From Myxococcales bacterium (GTDB taxonomy: Bacteria; Myxococcota_A; Polyangia; Polyangiales; JADJMO01): a DNA stretch of 64,000 bases. The stretch is from NCBI GenBank assembly GCA_016709545.1, contig JADJMO010000005.1, positions 248,001 through 312,000 on the forward strand. The letters are read 5' to 3'. Made by a program: the position numbers and the translations under genes. Under the pieces are notes generated by a model. It saw nothing but the letters and a program-made list of their open reading frames with translations. It had not been told where the DNA came from and searched no databases. Below, one piece after another: positions 8,744-18,378 of the stretch (position 1 is its first letter; every line of letters starts with the position of its first letter).

Positions 8744-9720
8744 GTGATGCCCTTCGCTCTCGAGACGCTGCGGCATCATCCTGTGCGCCGGGCCGCTGCC
8801 ATTTTCGGCGCGGGCTCCACGTGGGCGCGAAGACGGTCAAACCCCTGCGGATCTAGGCGGCCATCAACAGCCGCGGACGCAGAGGCGCAGCAGACTCCTG
8901 AGCAGCGAATCGCTTCGCTGGAGGCGCAGCTCGCCGACGCGACGCGGACCATCACGCGGCTTCGCGATCAGTACACACGCGCGCTCGAGAAGCTCGTGCT
9001 CATGCAACGTCGCCTGGTGGTCACCAGCGCGGAGCGGCGCTTCGAGACGAGCACCGACCAGCTGGAGCTCGAGCTCCGGGTCACCGAAGTCGCCGCACTC
9101 AAGAAAAAGCTCGACGCCGCCGAGAAGGCCGCCGGTGCAGCGCCGACCGATGAGGCCCCTTCGAAGCCGAGCGCGACCAGCCCGAGCGCCAAGAAGACGG
9201 ACGGTCGCAAGAAGCGAGCGACCGCGCCGACAGGACGACGCGGCGCAGAGCTCGCCGAGCTGCCGAAGATCTACGCGCCCGTCATCGACCCGGAGCTCGA
9301 AGGCAAGGCCGAGCGGATCGGCTTCGTCGAGAGCTACAAGCTGGGTCACGAGCGCGGCGGCCCGCGCTGCATCGTCGTGCAGATCGCCGTCCACAAGAAG
9401 ACGGTGGAGGTCACGCCGCAGGCGACGAGCCCTTCGCCGCACATGGACACCAGCGCGCCCACGGGCTGCCGGATCGTGCGCGCGCGCCGACCGCTCGAGA
9501 TGATCCGCCGAGGGATGCTCGCGCCGTCGATGATCGCGTACCTGCTCGTGCAGAAGTACCTGATGGGCCTGCCGTTCCACCGGCTCGAGCAGCAGTTCGC
9601 GCGACAGGGATTCTCGCTCGATCGCGGCACAATGGCTCGCTACAGCGAGGAGATCGGCTCCATGCTCGGGCTTCGTTGTCGACGCGGCGCGAGAGCAGGC
9701 GATCGCTAAGCAGCGTCACC
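8744..9720 (+). pseudogene. IS66-family transposase remnant (N-terminal half)
   Basis: About 320 residues match the N-terminal architecture of IS66 TnpC: a coiled coil (QRIASLEAQLADATRTITRL), a Lys-rich linker, a helix-turn-helix/zinc-binding-like region, and LAPSMIAYLLVQKYLMGLPF followed by DRGTMARYSEEIGSMLG. At about 9672 the frame shifts (FVVDAAREQAIAK continues in another frame), and similarity then stops just before the DDE catalytic domain should begin. The element is therefore truncated and cannot transpose by itself. It marks past insertion beside the Dnd locus. The start codon is arbitrary. Confidence 0.75.
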
Positions 9721-10096
9721 GGACGCAGCGTCGCCGATGATCGCCGCCGTCCTCGTCACCGACCTACGCGCTCGCACGTGATCGCGGGAACTCGTCACCC
9801 CGCCGCGCTCTGTGACGATCGGCGACAGAGCCGCCTCCACTGACGACGCAGGTAGCCCACCGCGCGCCCAAGTCGCACCTTTCGAGAGGTCGGCGCGATC
9901 ACCGAACGTGCGGGCCAAGAAGAAGCTGTACTTCGCGAAGCCCGCGTGGGAAGTGGGTTCCCTTCTTCAGTGACGCCAGAAACGACCGTATTGAACGCGG
10001 CAAATTGCTGACTGAGCTGAGCTGAGAGCCCGAGGCGAATCTGACGGTGACCGCGAGGCGCGTCCCCGACCGCAGAGACTCTCTCGGCTCAAACAA
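9721..10096. other. Gene-poor stretch between IS66 remnant and Dnd methyltransferase
   Basis: No convincing gene was seen. Short open stretches exist (for example KKKLYFAKPAWEVGS and FSDARNDRIERGKLLTELS in two frames, 9905-10022) that look like scraps of a decayed coding sequence, perhaps part of the mobile element. No hairpin, tRNA or repeat was identified. Confidence 0.4.
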
Positions 10097-11532
10097 CTAG
10101 CTCAGCCTCAACAGGCGATGCCCTCGTAGTCTCAGCCCATTCTCTCGAAGTGCCTCCTCCCAGACCTGACGCGTTCCGATCGTGCGGCCCGCGGCAAAGA
10201 GTCCCGCCTTCTCTTCCGCCTTCGTTAGCCGCGAGAACATTCCCCGCCTTGGATAGTCCTTGTCTACCATCGTCTCCTTGCGGTGCAGGATGGGTGGGTT
10301 CGCTGCGGCCTCGTACCTCCTATGCTCAACTCTTAGGGTACGAAGTCCCACGAGAAGCGATGCGACGAGGGATGGGTGCGCATCGCTGTCAAACCTCGGG
10401 TACAACAGGTATGAGACCGCCGGATTGTCGCGATGACGGACAATGTTTGCGCCTTCTACGCAGCCTACGTAGGCGCGCGCAACCCTGGTAGATTCGCAGG
10501 AGCGGCGGAAGTTGCTGAAGCGCCGACACGTGAACGTACAGCGCAGACGGGGTGAGTTTCCCTACGATGCTCGTCCGAAATGCCTTCTCGAGCGGCTCTC
10601 TCTGACCAACGCTAAGCAGAACCTCGTCGGCCAGCACACACGCACGCTCGTAGGACCGGAATAGGGACCGAACATCTTGCTGAAAGTCGATCGGCAGGAC
10701 CGAGAATCTCGGACGACGTTGAAACCGAGTGAGCGCAAGGTAGACGAGAAGATCCTCCGTGCGGGCCACCTCGGCTTGCTCGACGTAGTCCGCACCTAAG
10801 GCCTGAACAACGATACGTCGCGCTCGTGCGAACGAGCCAAGTTGCTGGACCAACTCGCCTGCCATCGGGACCTCGACCTCGCTGGGGAGTCTCCCCCGCA
10901 CATCAAGGAAGTCGACGATCGGACTCAAGAGGCGGCGATGGCGTTCGAACTCCTCACCTGCCGCTAGACGGGCACGAACTGGCGCACGACGCCGAATTCG
11001 ACTCGCCGCGAACGCCTCTTGAGCGGTCTCGCTGCGGAACACGTAGAAGATCCCAGGAGTGACCGCGACGGCCGGCTTACCGAGCGCGGTGGAAATCAGT
11101 CCCATCGCCTCCGCCGGGCTCGAAGAACTTCTGGAAGGTCCCACGCTTCGTGACGAGGCCGTCGGCTAGCCTCTCCCCAAGCAAATCGCGCTGTTCGTGT
11201 ACCGTTCGAACTGCAACGACAAGCACAGCCTCCGCGAGCGCCCAGGCGCGTTGGAGCGTGGCGGTGCGCTCTCGAACGTCCTCAATGACGTTGAGGACGT
11301 AGCCCAGGTTCACGACCTGGGCGGGGCGGAGTTCCACGTCCGGCCTAAGCGTGGGATCCCACCCGCGTGCTGGCACGCCGCGAGCGACCAGGTGCTTCAC
11401 GTCATCACCGTGCCCGCAGCCAAAGTCGAGCACGGTTGTTGTTGCTCCAACCAACGAGTCGTCGATTGCTTGGCGCAACGGTCGCGAAAGGTCACGCCGC
11501 CGAAGGGCCGCACGTTCCCGAGCAATCTCCAT
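10097..11532 (-). CDS. DNA phosphorothioation-associated putative methyltransferase (two frameshifts)
   Basis: Three frames join into one protein of ~478 residues. The N-terminal part has a SAM-binding motif (TTVLDFGCGHGDDVKHLV), RGWDP and VVNLGYVLNVIED, a combination typical of the Dnd-associated methyltransferase family. The middle part continues with PGIFYVFRSE. The C-terminal part has GANIVRHRDNPAVSYL, NPPILHRKET and TIGTRQVWEE. Shifts lie at about 11077-11144 and 10475. ATG 11532 follows GGAGG. It is divergent from dndC with a 103-base gap, as often seen in Dnd loci. Its substrate is unproven in the family. Confidence 0.8.
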
Positions 11533-11572
11533 GCCGGTTCCCTCCCTCGAGCGGGACTGAGTTCTACTGCCA

Positions 11573-11584
11573 ATACCTGGGTAT
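11573..11584. promoter_or_regulatory. Palindrome in the divergent methyltransferase/dndC promoter region
   Basis: ATACC-TG-GGTAT lies midway between the two divergent starts (11532 and 11636), with a -10-like TATAGC overlapping its right end. It is a candidate operator for a small dimeric repressor; the XRE-type regulator at 22205-22486 is one possible partner. The arms are only 5 bp, so chance is not excluded. Confidence 0.3.
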
Positions 11585-11635
11585 AGCTTCGCAGTGTCTG
11601 ATCCCCGAAGACGTGTACGAAGTCAAGGGTCTTCG

Positions 11636-12786
11636 ATGGCCTTGTCCAGCAGCGAGCAAAACCGGCGGGAGGAGGGGACGGCGGCGAAGATCCGGGCCGT
11701 ACTCAACGCTGTCCGAGACGAGTACCTCGCCCCCAACGACTACCCATGGATCGTCGGCTACTCAGGTGGCAAGGACTCGACGCTTCTCTTGCAGTTCGTT
11801 GTCGAGGTTCTCCTTTCGCTACCACGTAGTGCCCGCAACCGGCCGGTGCATGTCGTCAGCAACGACACGCTCGTCGAGTCGCCGCTCATCGCTGACTACG
11901 TCGATGATATGCTTTCGCGACTTTCGTCTGCTAGTGAGTCGCTCCTCCTCCCGGTGACAGTCGCCAAGACCACACCGACGCCCGATCAGACCTTTTGGGT
12001 CAATCTCATCGGCCGCGGATATCCAGCACCAAACTCAATGTTCCGGTGGTGCACCGATTGGATGAAGATTCAGCCGACGTCAACGTACATTCGGTCACGC
12101 GCCGCAGAGGCGGGTGACGTGGTTCTCCTACTCGGAGTGCGTCGAGCGGAGTCGGCTCAGCGCGCCGCTTCCGCCAACAAGTACGATCTACTCGAGCAGA
12201 ACGGTCGGCTTCATCGCCACAACGACCTTCAAGGTTGTTGGGTCTTTCGACCCATCCTGGACTTCACAACCGACGAGGTCTGGCAAGTACTACTCCAGCG
12301 TCGGCCACCCTGGGGTGGAAGCCATCGCAACCTCGTTACACTCTACCGCAACGCCAGTGGTGGCGAGTGTCCTCTAGTCATCGACAAGGAGCAGGCTGCG
12401 TCGTGCGGCACTACATCTGCACGGTTTGGTTGCTGGACCTGTACCGTCGTCGAAAAAGACCGAAGCATGGAGGGGTTCATCGAGTCAGGGCATGGCGAGA
12501 TGGAGCCCCTCCTCGACTTCCGCGACTGGCTTGCGCAGTTTCGGAACAACCATGAGCATCGGATGATGTCGCGGCGAAACGGACGGGTCACCTACATGGC
12601 CAACGGTGCTCCCGTTCCGGGGCCGTTCACCTTTGCAGCTCGTCGGCTCATCCTCGACGTCTGCTTGTCCTTCAGGACCAGGTTGGCCGCAAGCTCATTA
12701 GCCTAGACGAGATCGAGCATATCAAGCGCATCTGGGCCGAAGACGCCGTCACTGAGGCGGGCCGTAGGCCGTTCACCTCGCGCTAA
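11636..12786 (+). CDS. dndC: DNA sulfur modification protein DndC (one frameshift)
   Basis: DndC is the PAPS-reductase-like ATP pyrophosphatase that activates the DNA backbone and passes sulfur during phosphorothioation. The PP-loop is visible at about residues 40-46 (VGYSGGKDSTLLL), followed by FRWCTDWMKI and the Cys-rich cluster SCGTT...RFGCWTCTVVEKDR, which in the family ligates a 4Fe-4S cluster. At about 12664 the frame shifts; the continuation LLVLQDQVGRKLISLDEIEHI and IKRIWAED ends at 12786. At ~383 residues it is somewhat short for DndC. The ATG at 11636 follows AAGGG. It is the first gene of the rightward Dnd transcript. Confidence 0.9.
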
Positions 12787-12799
12787 TCCAGGACGAGCC

Positions 12800-13003
12800 A
12801 TGAGCTTGAAAGGCATCTCTCTGTTGGACAAGGACAGCGGTCGCAACGCGCTCAAGCGAGCGTGTCGAAAGGCTGGCGTTGGAATCAAGGTCATCGAAGA
12901 CCTTGTCGAGGCAGAACTTGAGCAGGCGGGGAAGCTTAGGAAACGCGGGCTCATGGAGCGCATCGACGAGATTCTCGCTGCAGCTGAGGACGGAGACGAC
13001 TGA
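12800..13003 (+). CDS. Small Dnd-associated protein
   Basis: This is a 67-residue, highly charged, helical protein (MSLKGISLLDKDSGRNALKR...). It sits between dndC (13-base gap) and dndD, and its stop overlaps the dndD start as TGATG. Small proteins at this exact place are known in some Dnd operons as 'DNA modification system-associated small protein'; the recognition is from position and character. No catalytic motif is visible. It is likely a structural or assembly subunit with DndC/DndD, translationally coupled to dndD. Confidence 0.65.
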   Translation: MSLKGISLLDKDSGRNALKRACRKAGVGIKVIEDLVEAELEQAGKLRKRGLMERIDEILAAAEDGDD

Positions 13004-15067
13004 TGCACATTCAGCGCATCCGGCTCCGCGACTGGAAGGCATTTGTCGACACCACCGTCGACTTCCCGGCTGCAACCAAGAAGAGAAACGTCGTCCTCAT
13101 TGGAGCAATGAACGGGTACGGCAAGACAACCCTGCTTGAGGCCCTCGTGCTCGGCCTCTTTGGCCGGGACGCCTCAGCGTCCTCGCTCGCGCGGTCGTTC
13201 GGGACGGCGAGATCGAGCGTCTGTCGCAATCCTACGATGACTTCCTCGAGCGTGCCGTCCACGCAAAGGCGATCGAGCAAGGCCGTTCATCGGCATCCGT
13301 GGAGGTTGTCCTTCGTGACGGTGCTGAGAGCGTGAGGGTTCAACGGATCTGGCACTTCACTGGGGGCGGGAAGCACCGACGTGAAGACGAGGACGTCCGC
13401 ATCTACGCTGGCGCCGACGACGAGCTCGTGCGCATTCCCAAAGGCGAGGATCGTGAGGATTTCGTCCGCAACTATGTCGCGCACAGCTTTCTTCCCGTCC
13501 ACCTAGCGCAATTCTTCCTCTTCCACGGGGAGCAGGTTCAGCGGCTCGCGAAACGAGACATGTCCACGCAGGTGAAGGCAGGCATCGAGGGCATGCTCGG
13601 TGTTCCAATCCTACGCGAACTTGCAGCCGACCTTGAAAAGTACGCACAGAGCAGGCGCAACTCCGTCAAGAACATGGGCGATGAGACGCTTGAGCGGCTT
13701 CGTGCTGAGGTGCGGGAGCGGGAGGCTGAGCTTCAGGCGTCCGAAGACCTGCTTGGCGAGGTGGAGCCTCAGATCGCGCCCTTGAAAGGTCGGCGAGACC
13801 AACTGGTTCGCGATCTAGGCTCATTTCAGGGCGGAACCTACGCAAACCTTCGCGAGCTCATGGAGCGGAAGGGCGCAGATGAGAAGGAGCGCGACCGCCT
13901 TCGGGAGCGTCTCGCCCACCTCCTTCGCGAGGACCTCTCGCTCGCAATGGCGGGCAGAACGCTTCGAGATCGGGTCGCACGTCGCATCGAAGCCGAAGAC
14001 GAACGAGCCAAGTGGGAGAACGGAAAGTCGCAGAGCGCCGGGGGCTGGTGAAGCTCCTTTCAGCTATCGACGAGCGACCGGTTGAGGTGCACCCTCCTCT
14101 GACCCATCCTCAGCTCATTGCCGTTCGAGAGCGCGTTCAGCAAGCCTGGGAGAATGTGTGGCATCCGCCTCCAACCAAGTGCGCTGACGGCTATCGACAC
14201 GAGTACCTCGGTCCCTCCGACCGCGCCGTCGTGCTTGCCAGACTCGAGCGCGTCGACTCGATTGGGATAAGCACACTTCGTGAAACGCTTGAGCAGCTCG
14301 ACGAGAGCGACAAGTCGCTCCGAAAGACGGACAGGAGTATCGCTCAACAGCACGGAGTGAGCGAGAGGGTCGATGGGATTGCTACGGAACTGCAGAAGCT
14401 CAACGAAGAAATCGCGGAGAAGGAGGCGCGGTCTCGCGAACTTCACCGACAGATTGAAGGAACGCGGGCCGTGCTGAGCCCGAAGAAGCAAGAGCTCGCA
14501 CGCATGCTTGAAGGGCATGAAAAGGCGCAGCCCGCATTGCGGCGAGCGGCCACGGCCGACTCGATAGCGAGCTTGATCGGCTCCGTGGTGGCCGAATGCT
14601 ACCCAATGCACATCGACGAGGTGGCAGCCGAGATGACGACGGCCTACCGTGCAATGGCACACAAGAGTCTCCTCAAGGAGATCAAGATTGAGCCTGACTG
14701 CACGGTGAGACTGCTCGGTGACAATGGCCGGGACATGCGCACGATGGACTCATCGGCAGGTGAGAACCAGATCTTTGCGCTCGCACTCATCGCCGCCATC
14801 AGCCTCGTCTCAAAGCGCTCCTTTCCGATCGTGATGGACACGCCTTTGGCTCGTCTCGATACCGAGCACCGGCTCCGCGTGCTGAAGTACTTTACGGAGA
14901 AGGTTGGCGAGCAGGTAATTCTTCTCTCCCAGCCGGACGAGGTTCACGGACCATACCTTGACGCCATTCGAGGCCGCGTGGGCAAGGCTTTGAAGGTTGA
15001 GCACGTCGAGATCGGCAATGGCGTTGGTCGGAGCCAAGTGGTCGACGGTTACTTCGAGGAGATGTAA
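13003..15067 (+). CDS. dndD: DNA sulfur modification protein DndD, SMC-like ATPase (two frameshifts)
   Basis: DndD is the Rad50/SMC-like ATPase subunit of the phosphorothioation complex. Seen in order: the N-terminal strand IQRIRLRDWKAF, Walker A GAMNGYGKTTLLEAL, the FFLFHGEQVQ block, long coiled coils (about residues 200-500, e.g. ETLERLRAEVREREAELQAS), an ABC-type signature (SSAGENQIFALALI) and Walker B (FPIVMDTPLARLD). Frames change at about 13170 and 14025-14050; joined, the protein is ~685 residues, normal for DndD. It overlaps the small protein upstream (TGATG) and dndE downstream (TAATG), which indicates one tight operon. Confidence 0.9.
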
Positions 15068-16405
15068 TGCCGACCAGCCTCGCCGAACTCCAGGCCGCGA
15101 ACTTTCGAACAACGAAGCAAGCGGACGACATCAACACGGAGCTGATGCGTAGGCTTGGGCTTCGGAGTCGCTACGAGCCCGCACGCCTTGCCATTGCTCG
15201 CTCGCTCTCCATGCCTGAGCCGCCAGACGTCATCGAGGAAGCGGAGGACGAGGCGGGAAAGGTAATCAAGGGCGAACATCTCTTCGGCACCGGTGGCGAT
15301 CTCGGCGCGTGGATTGCGCTCGTTGTGGAGCACACCCCCGGCGAGTGCTCTTCGAGAAAAGACATCCAGGAGCTGGTTCGTCGCCACTGGCATCGAGGCG
15401 CCCTGCGCTTGGCGGCGGAGTACTCTGAGTGCAAAGAGGACTTCGACCGCTTCATCATGCACCTTGCGGAGCGGGCTGGTGTCCGGGAGTCTGGAGCCTC
15501 CTACCTTGTGCCCGACAGTGGCGCGACTTCGCGCGTGCGCCAAGTGGGTGGTCTTCAGCCTGTTGTAGTGCGATTCGGTGAGGTCGGTACCGATCTTCGC
15601 ACACAGGCAACCGTTGACGTCCCCCCTAGACTTCCTTGCCCTCCCGAAGGGCATGTCCGACAGCGAGGTCGCCGAGGTGGCGATTGGCTTCCGCGATTCC
15701 TTCAAGAAGTGCATCAAAGCCCGCGGGGACGTCGCGATGGACGGTCTCCGCATCGCGGTCGATGGGCTATTGCGAAGCTCGCGAGCGCGCGTGTCGCTGG
15801 AAGTGATCCGCGACGAGGTGTCGCGCCTGAATGCACAACATGGCAAGCGCAAGGACTCCATTGAGGCGAAGCTTAACGAGCTCACATCGCTGCGACTCTT
15901 TGAGCCCTCGCTGTCACCACCCGAGTTCTTCTCGAAGCGCTGGATTGTTGGCCTCAATCGGGCGGGGGACGAGTCGAAGCGCCTGGTGATGTTTCTACTG
16001 CTCGATGCACTCTCAAACCATCTGCTGTCGGGTGCCAACAGTCCTACGGACCAGACCGGCCACCGCCGTCTCGGTCACCTTCTGATCATTGATGAGGCAC
16101 TTGAGATTCTCCGCTATCGGCACGCCGCGCTTAGCAAGATGGTTAGACAGGGCGCCGCAAAGGGCGGCTTGACAATGTTACTCTCACAATCCCCTGATGA
16201 CTTTGATCAAGAGGAGGATGACTTCCTCGCTCAGGTCGGAACCATAGGCGTGTTTACCTCGAGTGCGAAGAGTGTGAGTAGCCTCAGCGCCGCCTTCGGC
16301 CGGAAGTTCCGACCAGAAGAGTTCAACGACAAAGAGCTGCCAAAGGGAGTGGCGCTCGTAAAGCTCCCGCACGACGAGCCTAGGAGAGTGCAGGCGTGGC
16401 TGTGA
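15067..16405 (+). CDS. dndE: DndE fused to a HerA-like ATPase domain (frameshifted)
   Basis: Residues 1-~145 look like DndE, which binds nicked DNA: an N-terminal helix pair (NTELMRRLGLRSRYEPARLAIA), then HLFGTGGDLGAWIALVVE and RHWHRGALRLAAEY. After a frame change near 15570-15620 comes the C-terminal half of a HerA/FtsK-like ATPase: Walker B HLLIIDEALEIL, then QGAAKGGLTMLLSQSPDDFD and the sensor-like FTSSAKSVSSLSAAFG. No Walker A is visible; ~60-100 residues that should precede PLDFLALPKG seem missing. Usual DndE is only ~120 residues, so the fusion is notable. The gene overlaps the next by about 10 bases. Confidence 0.7.
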
Positions 16406-16923
16406 CTGCGCAGGGGGCGGCCCGACCGGCGTCAAGCGTTGGCCGGGAGGAATGGTTGTTGGCCGTCTCCGAGTTGGTGGCCGCCGCATGCTCGGCCCAA
16501 GCAGTCCACCGTCCATCGCTCGTGCTTTTCATGCTAGGGCGTGCTCAGCGGCGGGAGTCCTCGTCTGTAACGTTCCAGGACCTGGAGATTGCGATCGGAC
16601 CGACGTTGGAGCAGTTCGGACGAGCGAAGAAGGCCGAGGTCCTCCTCCCGTTCTGGCACCTGCAGAGTGCGCCTTTCTGGGAGGTTCAGGACGCGGACGC
16701 GCTTCCCAGACGTGCTGGGAAGGATCGGCCGACTCGGTCCGCGCTAGTTCGCAGCCGTGCTGTCGGGCGAGTGAAAGATAACTGGTGGGCGTGCCTTGCC
16801 TCTGCAGATCTCGTGGGTGCACTCGGTGAGGCCATTCTTGCTGGTCTGTGGCAGACTGCTGCGGACCAGGATCGAGTCTGCCAACTGCTCCGCTTTCGGC
16901 GGACGCGCTCGGAGCCGCGCTAG
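16396..16923 (+). CDS. Stand-alone SBD-like (phosphorothioate-binding) protein
   Basis: This 175-residue protein resembles the N-terminal sulfur-binding domain of ScoMcrA-type restriction enzymes that recognise phosphorothioated DNA. The matching pattern is RPSLVLFMLGRAQRR, SVTFQDLEIAIGPTLEQFG and LLPFWHLQSAPFWEV, followed by a helical C-terminal half (about 120-165). No HNH or other nuclease motif is present, unlike the full-length restriction enzymes. A GTG start is used (16396, or 16402 with a 4-base overlap with dndE). Its place directly after dndE suggests that it reads the mark made by the preceding genes; its partner or effector is probably encoded downstream. Confidence 0.65.
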   Translation: MAVTAQGAARPASSVGREEWLLAVSELVAAACSAQAVHRPSLVLFMLGRAQRRESSSVTFQDLEIAIGPTLEQFGRAKKAEVLLPFWHLQSAPFWEVQDADALPRRAGKDRPTRSALVRSRAVGRVKDNWWACLASADLVGALGEAILAGLWQTAADQDRVCQLLRFRRTRSEPR

Positions 16924-16956
16924 TCGCGGCACTCTCAGCACCTCGGAGATAGCCGC

Positions 16957-18378
16957 ATGAATGCACCGTCTAGCCAGCAGGCGAATGCGAAGCGCATCGA
17001 CGCCTCTCCGACCAAGGAGTTTTTCATTTACATGCTCACGCGCGACATTCCGCTCGCGAGAGCCATTCTAGACCTGGTGGACAACGCGATAGATGGGGCG
17101 CGCAAACTGCGGCCTGACGGCGACTTCAGTGGTCTATGGGTGCGGGTCGAAGTCAGCTCGGATCACTTCAAGATCTCTGACAACTGCGGCGGCATCCCTG
17201 TCGAGGTCGCTAGGACCTATGCGTTTCGCTTCGGACGCCCAAGAGGAGCTCCAATCACACCGGGTTCGGTCGGGCAGTTCGGCGTTGGCATGAAGCGCAC
17301 GTTCTTCAAGCTCGGTCGTCATTTCACCGTGGTCTCCACGACCCGCTCGTCTCGCTTCGACATGGACGTTGATGTTGAGGCCTGGCTCACGGAGCATCGG
17401 GCGAAGGCAGACGACAAGGCCGCTACGGAGTTGGGCGGCCAAGCGAGCGCCGCTGCGGAAGACCCGACCGCAGGGTGGCATTTCGAGTTCAAGAACGTGG
17501 AGGACGATCTCGCCGTGAGCGAGGACGAAGTCGGCACAAGCATCGTGATCGACCAGCTCTACGAGACCGTCTCGGAGAACTTCAAGCTTGACAGCTTTAT
17601 CACTCGCCTGAAGCAGGACACGTCGCTAGCGCATTCTCTAAGCATTGACAAGGGCCTTGCTATTTCGGTGAATGGCATCCCACTGCGGCACGATCCACAG
17701 ACACTCTTCGTTTCTGAAACGCTAAAGCCCGGATTCGTTGAGAAGAGGTACAGTGGATCTAACGGGCGTCCGGGAGTTGTCGTTGTGAAGCTCTACGTAG
17801 GTGTTGCGCAACGAGAGTTTCACGAGGGCGGTTGGTACATTTTCTGCAACGGGCGGATGGTTCTACGCGCCGACCAAACCGCGACTACCATCTGGGGGGA
17901 CACTCATGGTCTGAGGCAGTATCACGCCGACTTCGCCTACTTTCGTGGGTACGCCTACTTTGACTCTGACGATGCGGCGCTCCTGCCCTGGACGACCACG
18001 AAGACCGGCGTTGACGTTGACTACCCCATCTACCGAACGGTTCAGCAGGAGATGGTCGAGCTGTCGAAGCCCGTGCTCGCATTCCTGACCAACCTCGCGA
18101 AAGAAAAGGGCGCCGCAGAGGCTGGCGATCAAGCGGATGGAGCGTTGGATCTCGCAATCCGAAGCGGAAAGGCGACGCGAACGGATGCGATTAGCGCGGC
18201 CTCGTTCGCTGCACCACAGCCTAGGCCGGCCCCTGCCGGACCAAGAATGCAGAAGATTCAGTACAGCCGGCCGGCGGATCAGGTAGCCAAAGTTAGACAA
18301 CTTCTGAAGGCGAACACATTCGCTGCTGTCGGGGAAATGACGTTCGACTACTATTTGAAGTACGAAGGTGAGGAATAG
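16957..18378 (+). CDS. GHKL (HSP90/MORC-like) ATPase
   Basis: This 473-residue protein has a clear Bergerat-fold ATPase: N-box ILDLVDNAIDGA (Asn43), G1 box KISDNCGGIP (Asp75) and G2 box GSVGQFGVGMKRTFFKLG (~103-120). A transducer-like region follows (about 240-350, with GGWYIFCNGRMV), then a C-terminal helical tail with a Pro/Ala-rich linker. The gene is unbroken. It starts 33 bases after the SBD gene and its TAG overlaps the next start (TAGTG). GHKL ATPases occur in several anti-phage systems (e.g. MORC-like MzaB). Here it likely uses ATP-driven clamping on DNA, but that is inference. Third positions are visibly less GC-rich than in core genes. Confidence 0.75.
   Translation: MNAPSSQQANAKRIDASPTKEFFIYMLTRDIPLARAILDLVDNAIDGARKLRPDGDFSGLWVRVEVSSDHFKISDNCGGIPVEVARTYAFRFGRPRGAPITPGSVGQFGVGMKRTFFKLGRHFTVVSTTRSSRFDMDVDVEAWLTEHRAKADDKAATELGGQASAAAEDPTAGWHFEFKNVEDDLAVSEDEVGTSIVIDQLYETVSENFKLDSFITRLKQDTSLAHSLSIDKGLAISVNGIPLRHDPQTLFVSETLKPGFVEKRYSGSNGRPGVVVVKLYVGVAQREFHEGGWYIFCNGRMVLRADQTATTIWGDTHGLRQYHADFAYFRGYAYFDSDDAALLPWTTTKTGVDVDYPIYRTVQQEMVELSKPVLAFLTNLAKEKGAAEAGDQADGALDLAIRSGKATRTDAISAASFAAPQPRPAPAGPRMQKIQYSRPADQVAKVRQLLKANTFAAVGEMTFDYYLKYEGEE

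Noticed and set aside
8744..9720. Functional IS66 element
   Set aside because: No tnpA/tnpB orthologues, no terminal repeats and no DDE domain, only the N-terminal half of TnpC.
15481..15625. Inverted segment inside dndE-ATPase
   Set aside because: The reverse strand is open here, but its translation shows no P-loop or ATPase motif, so an inversion is not supported.
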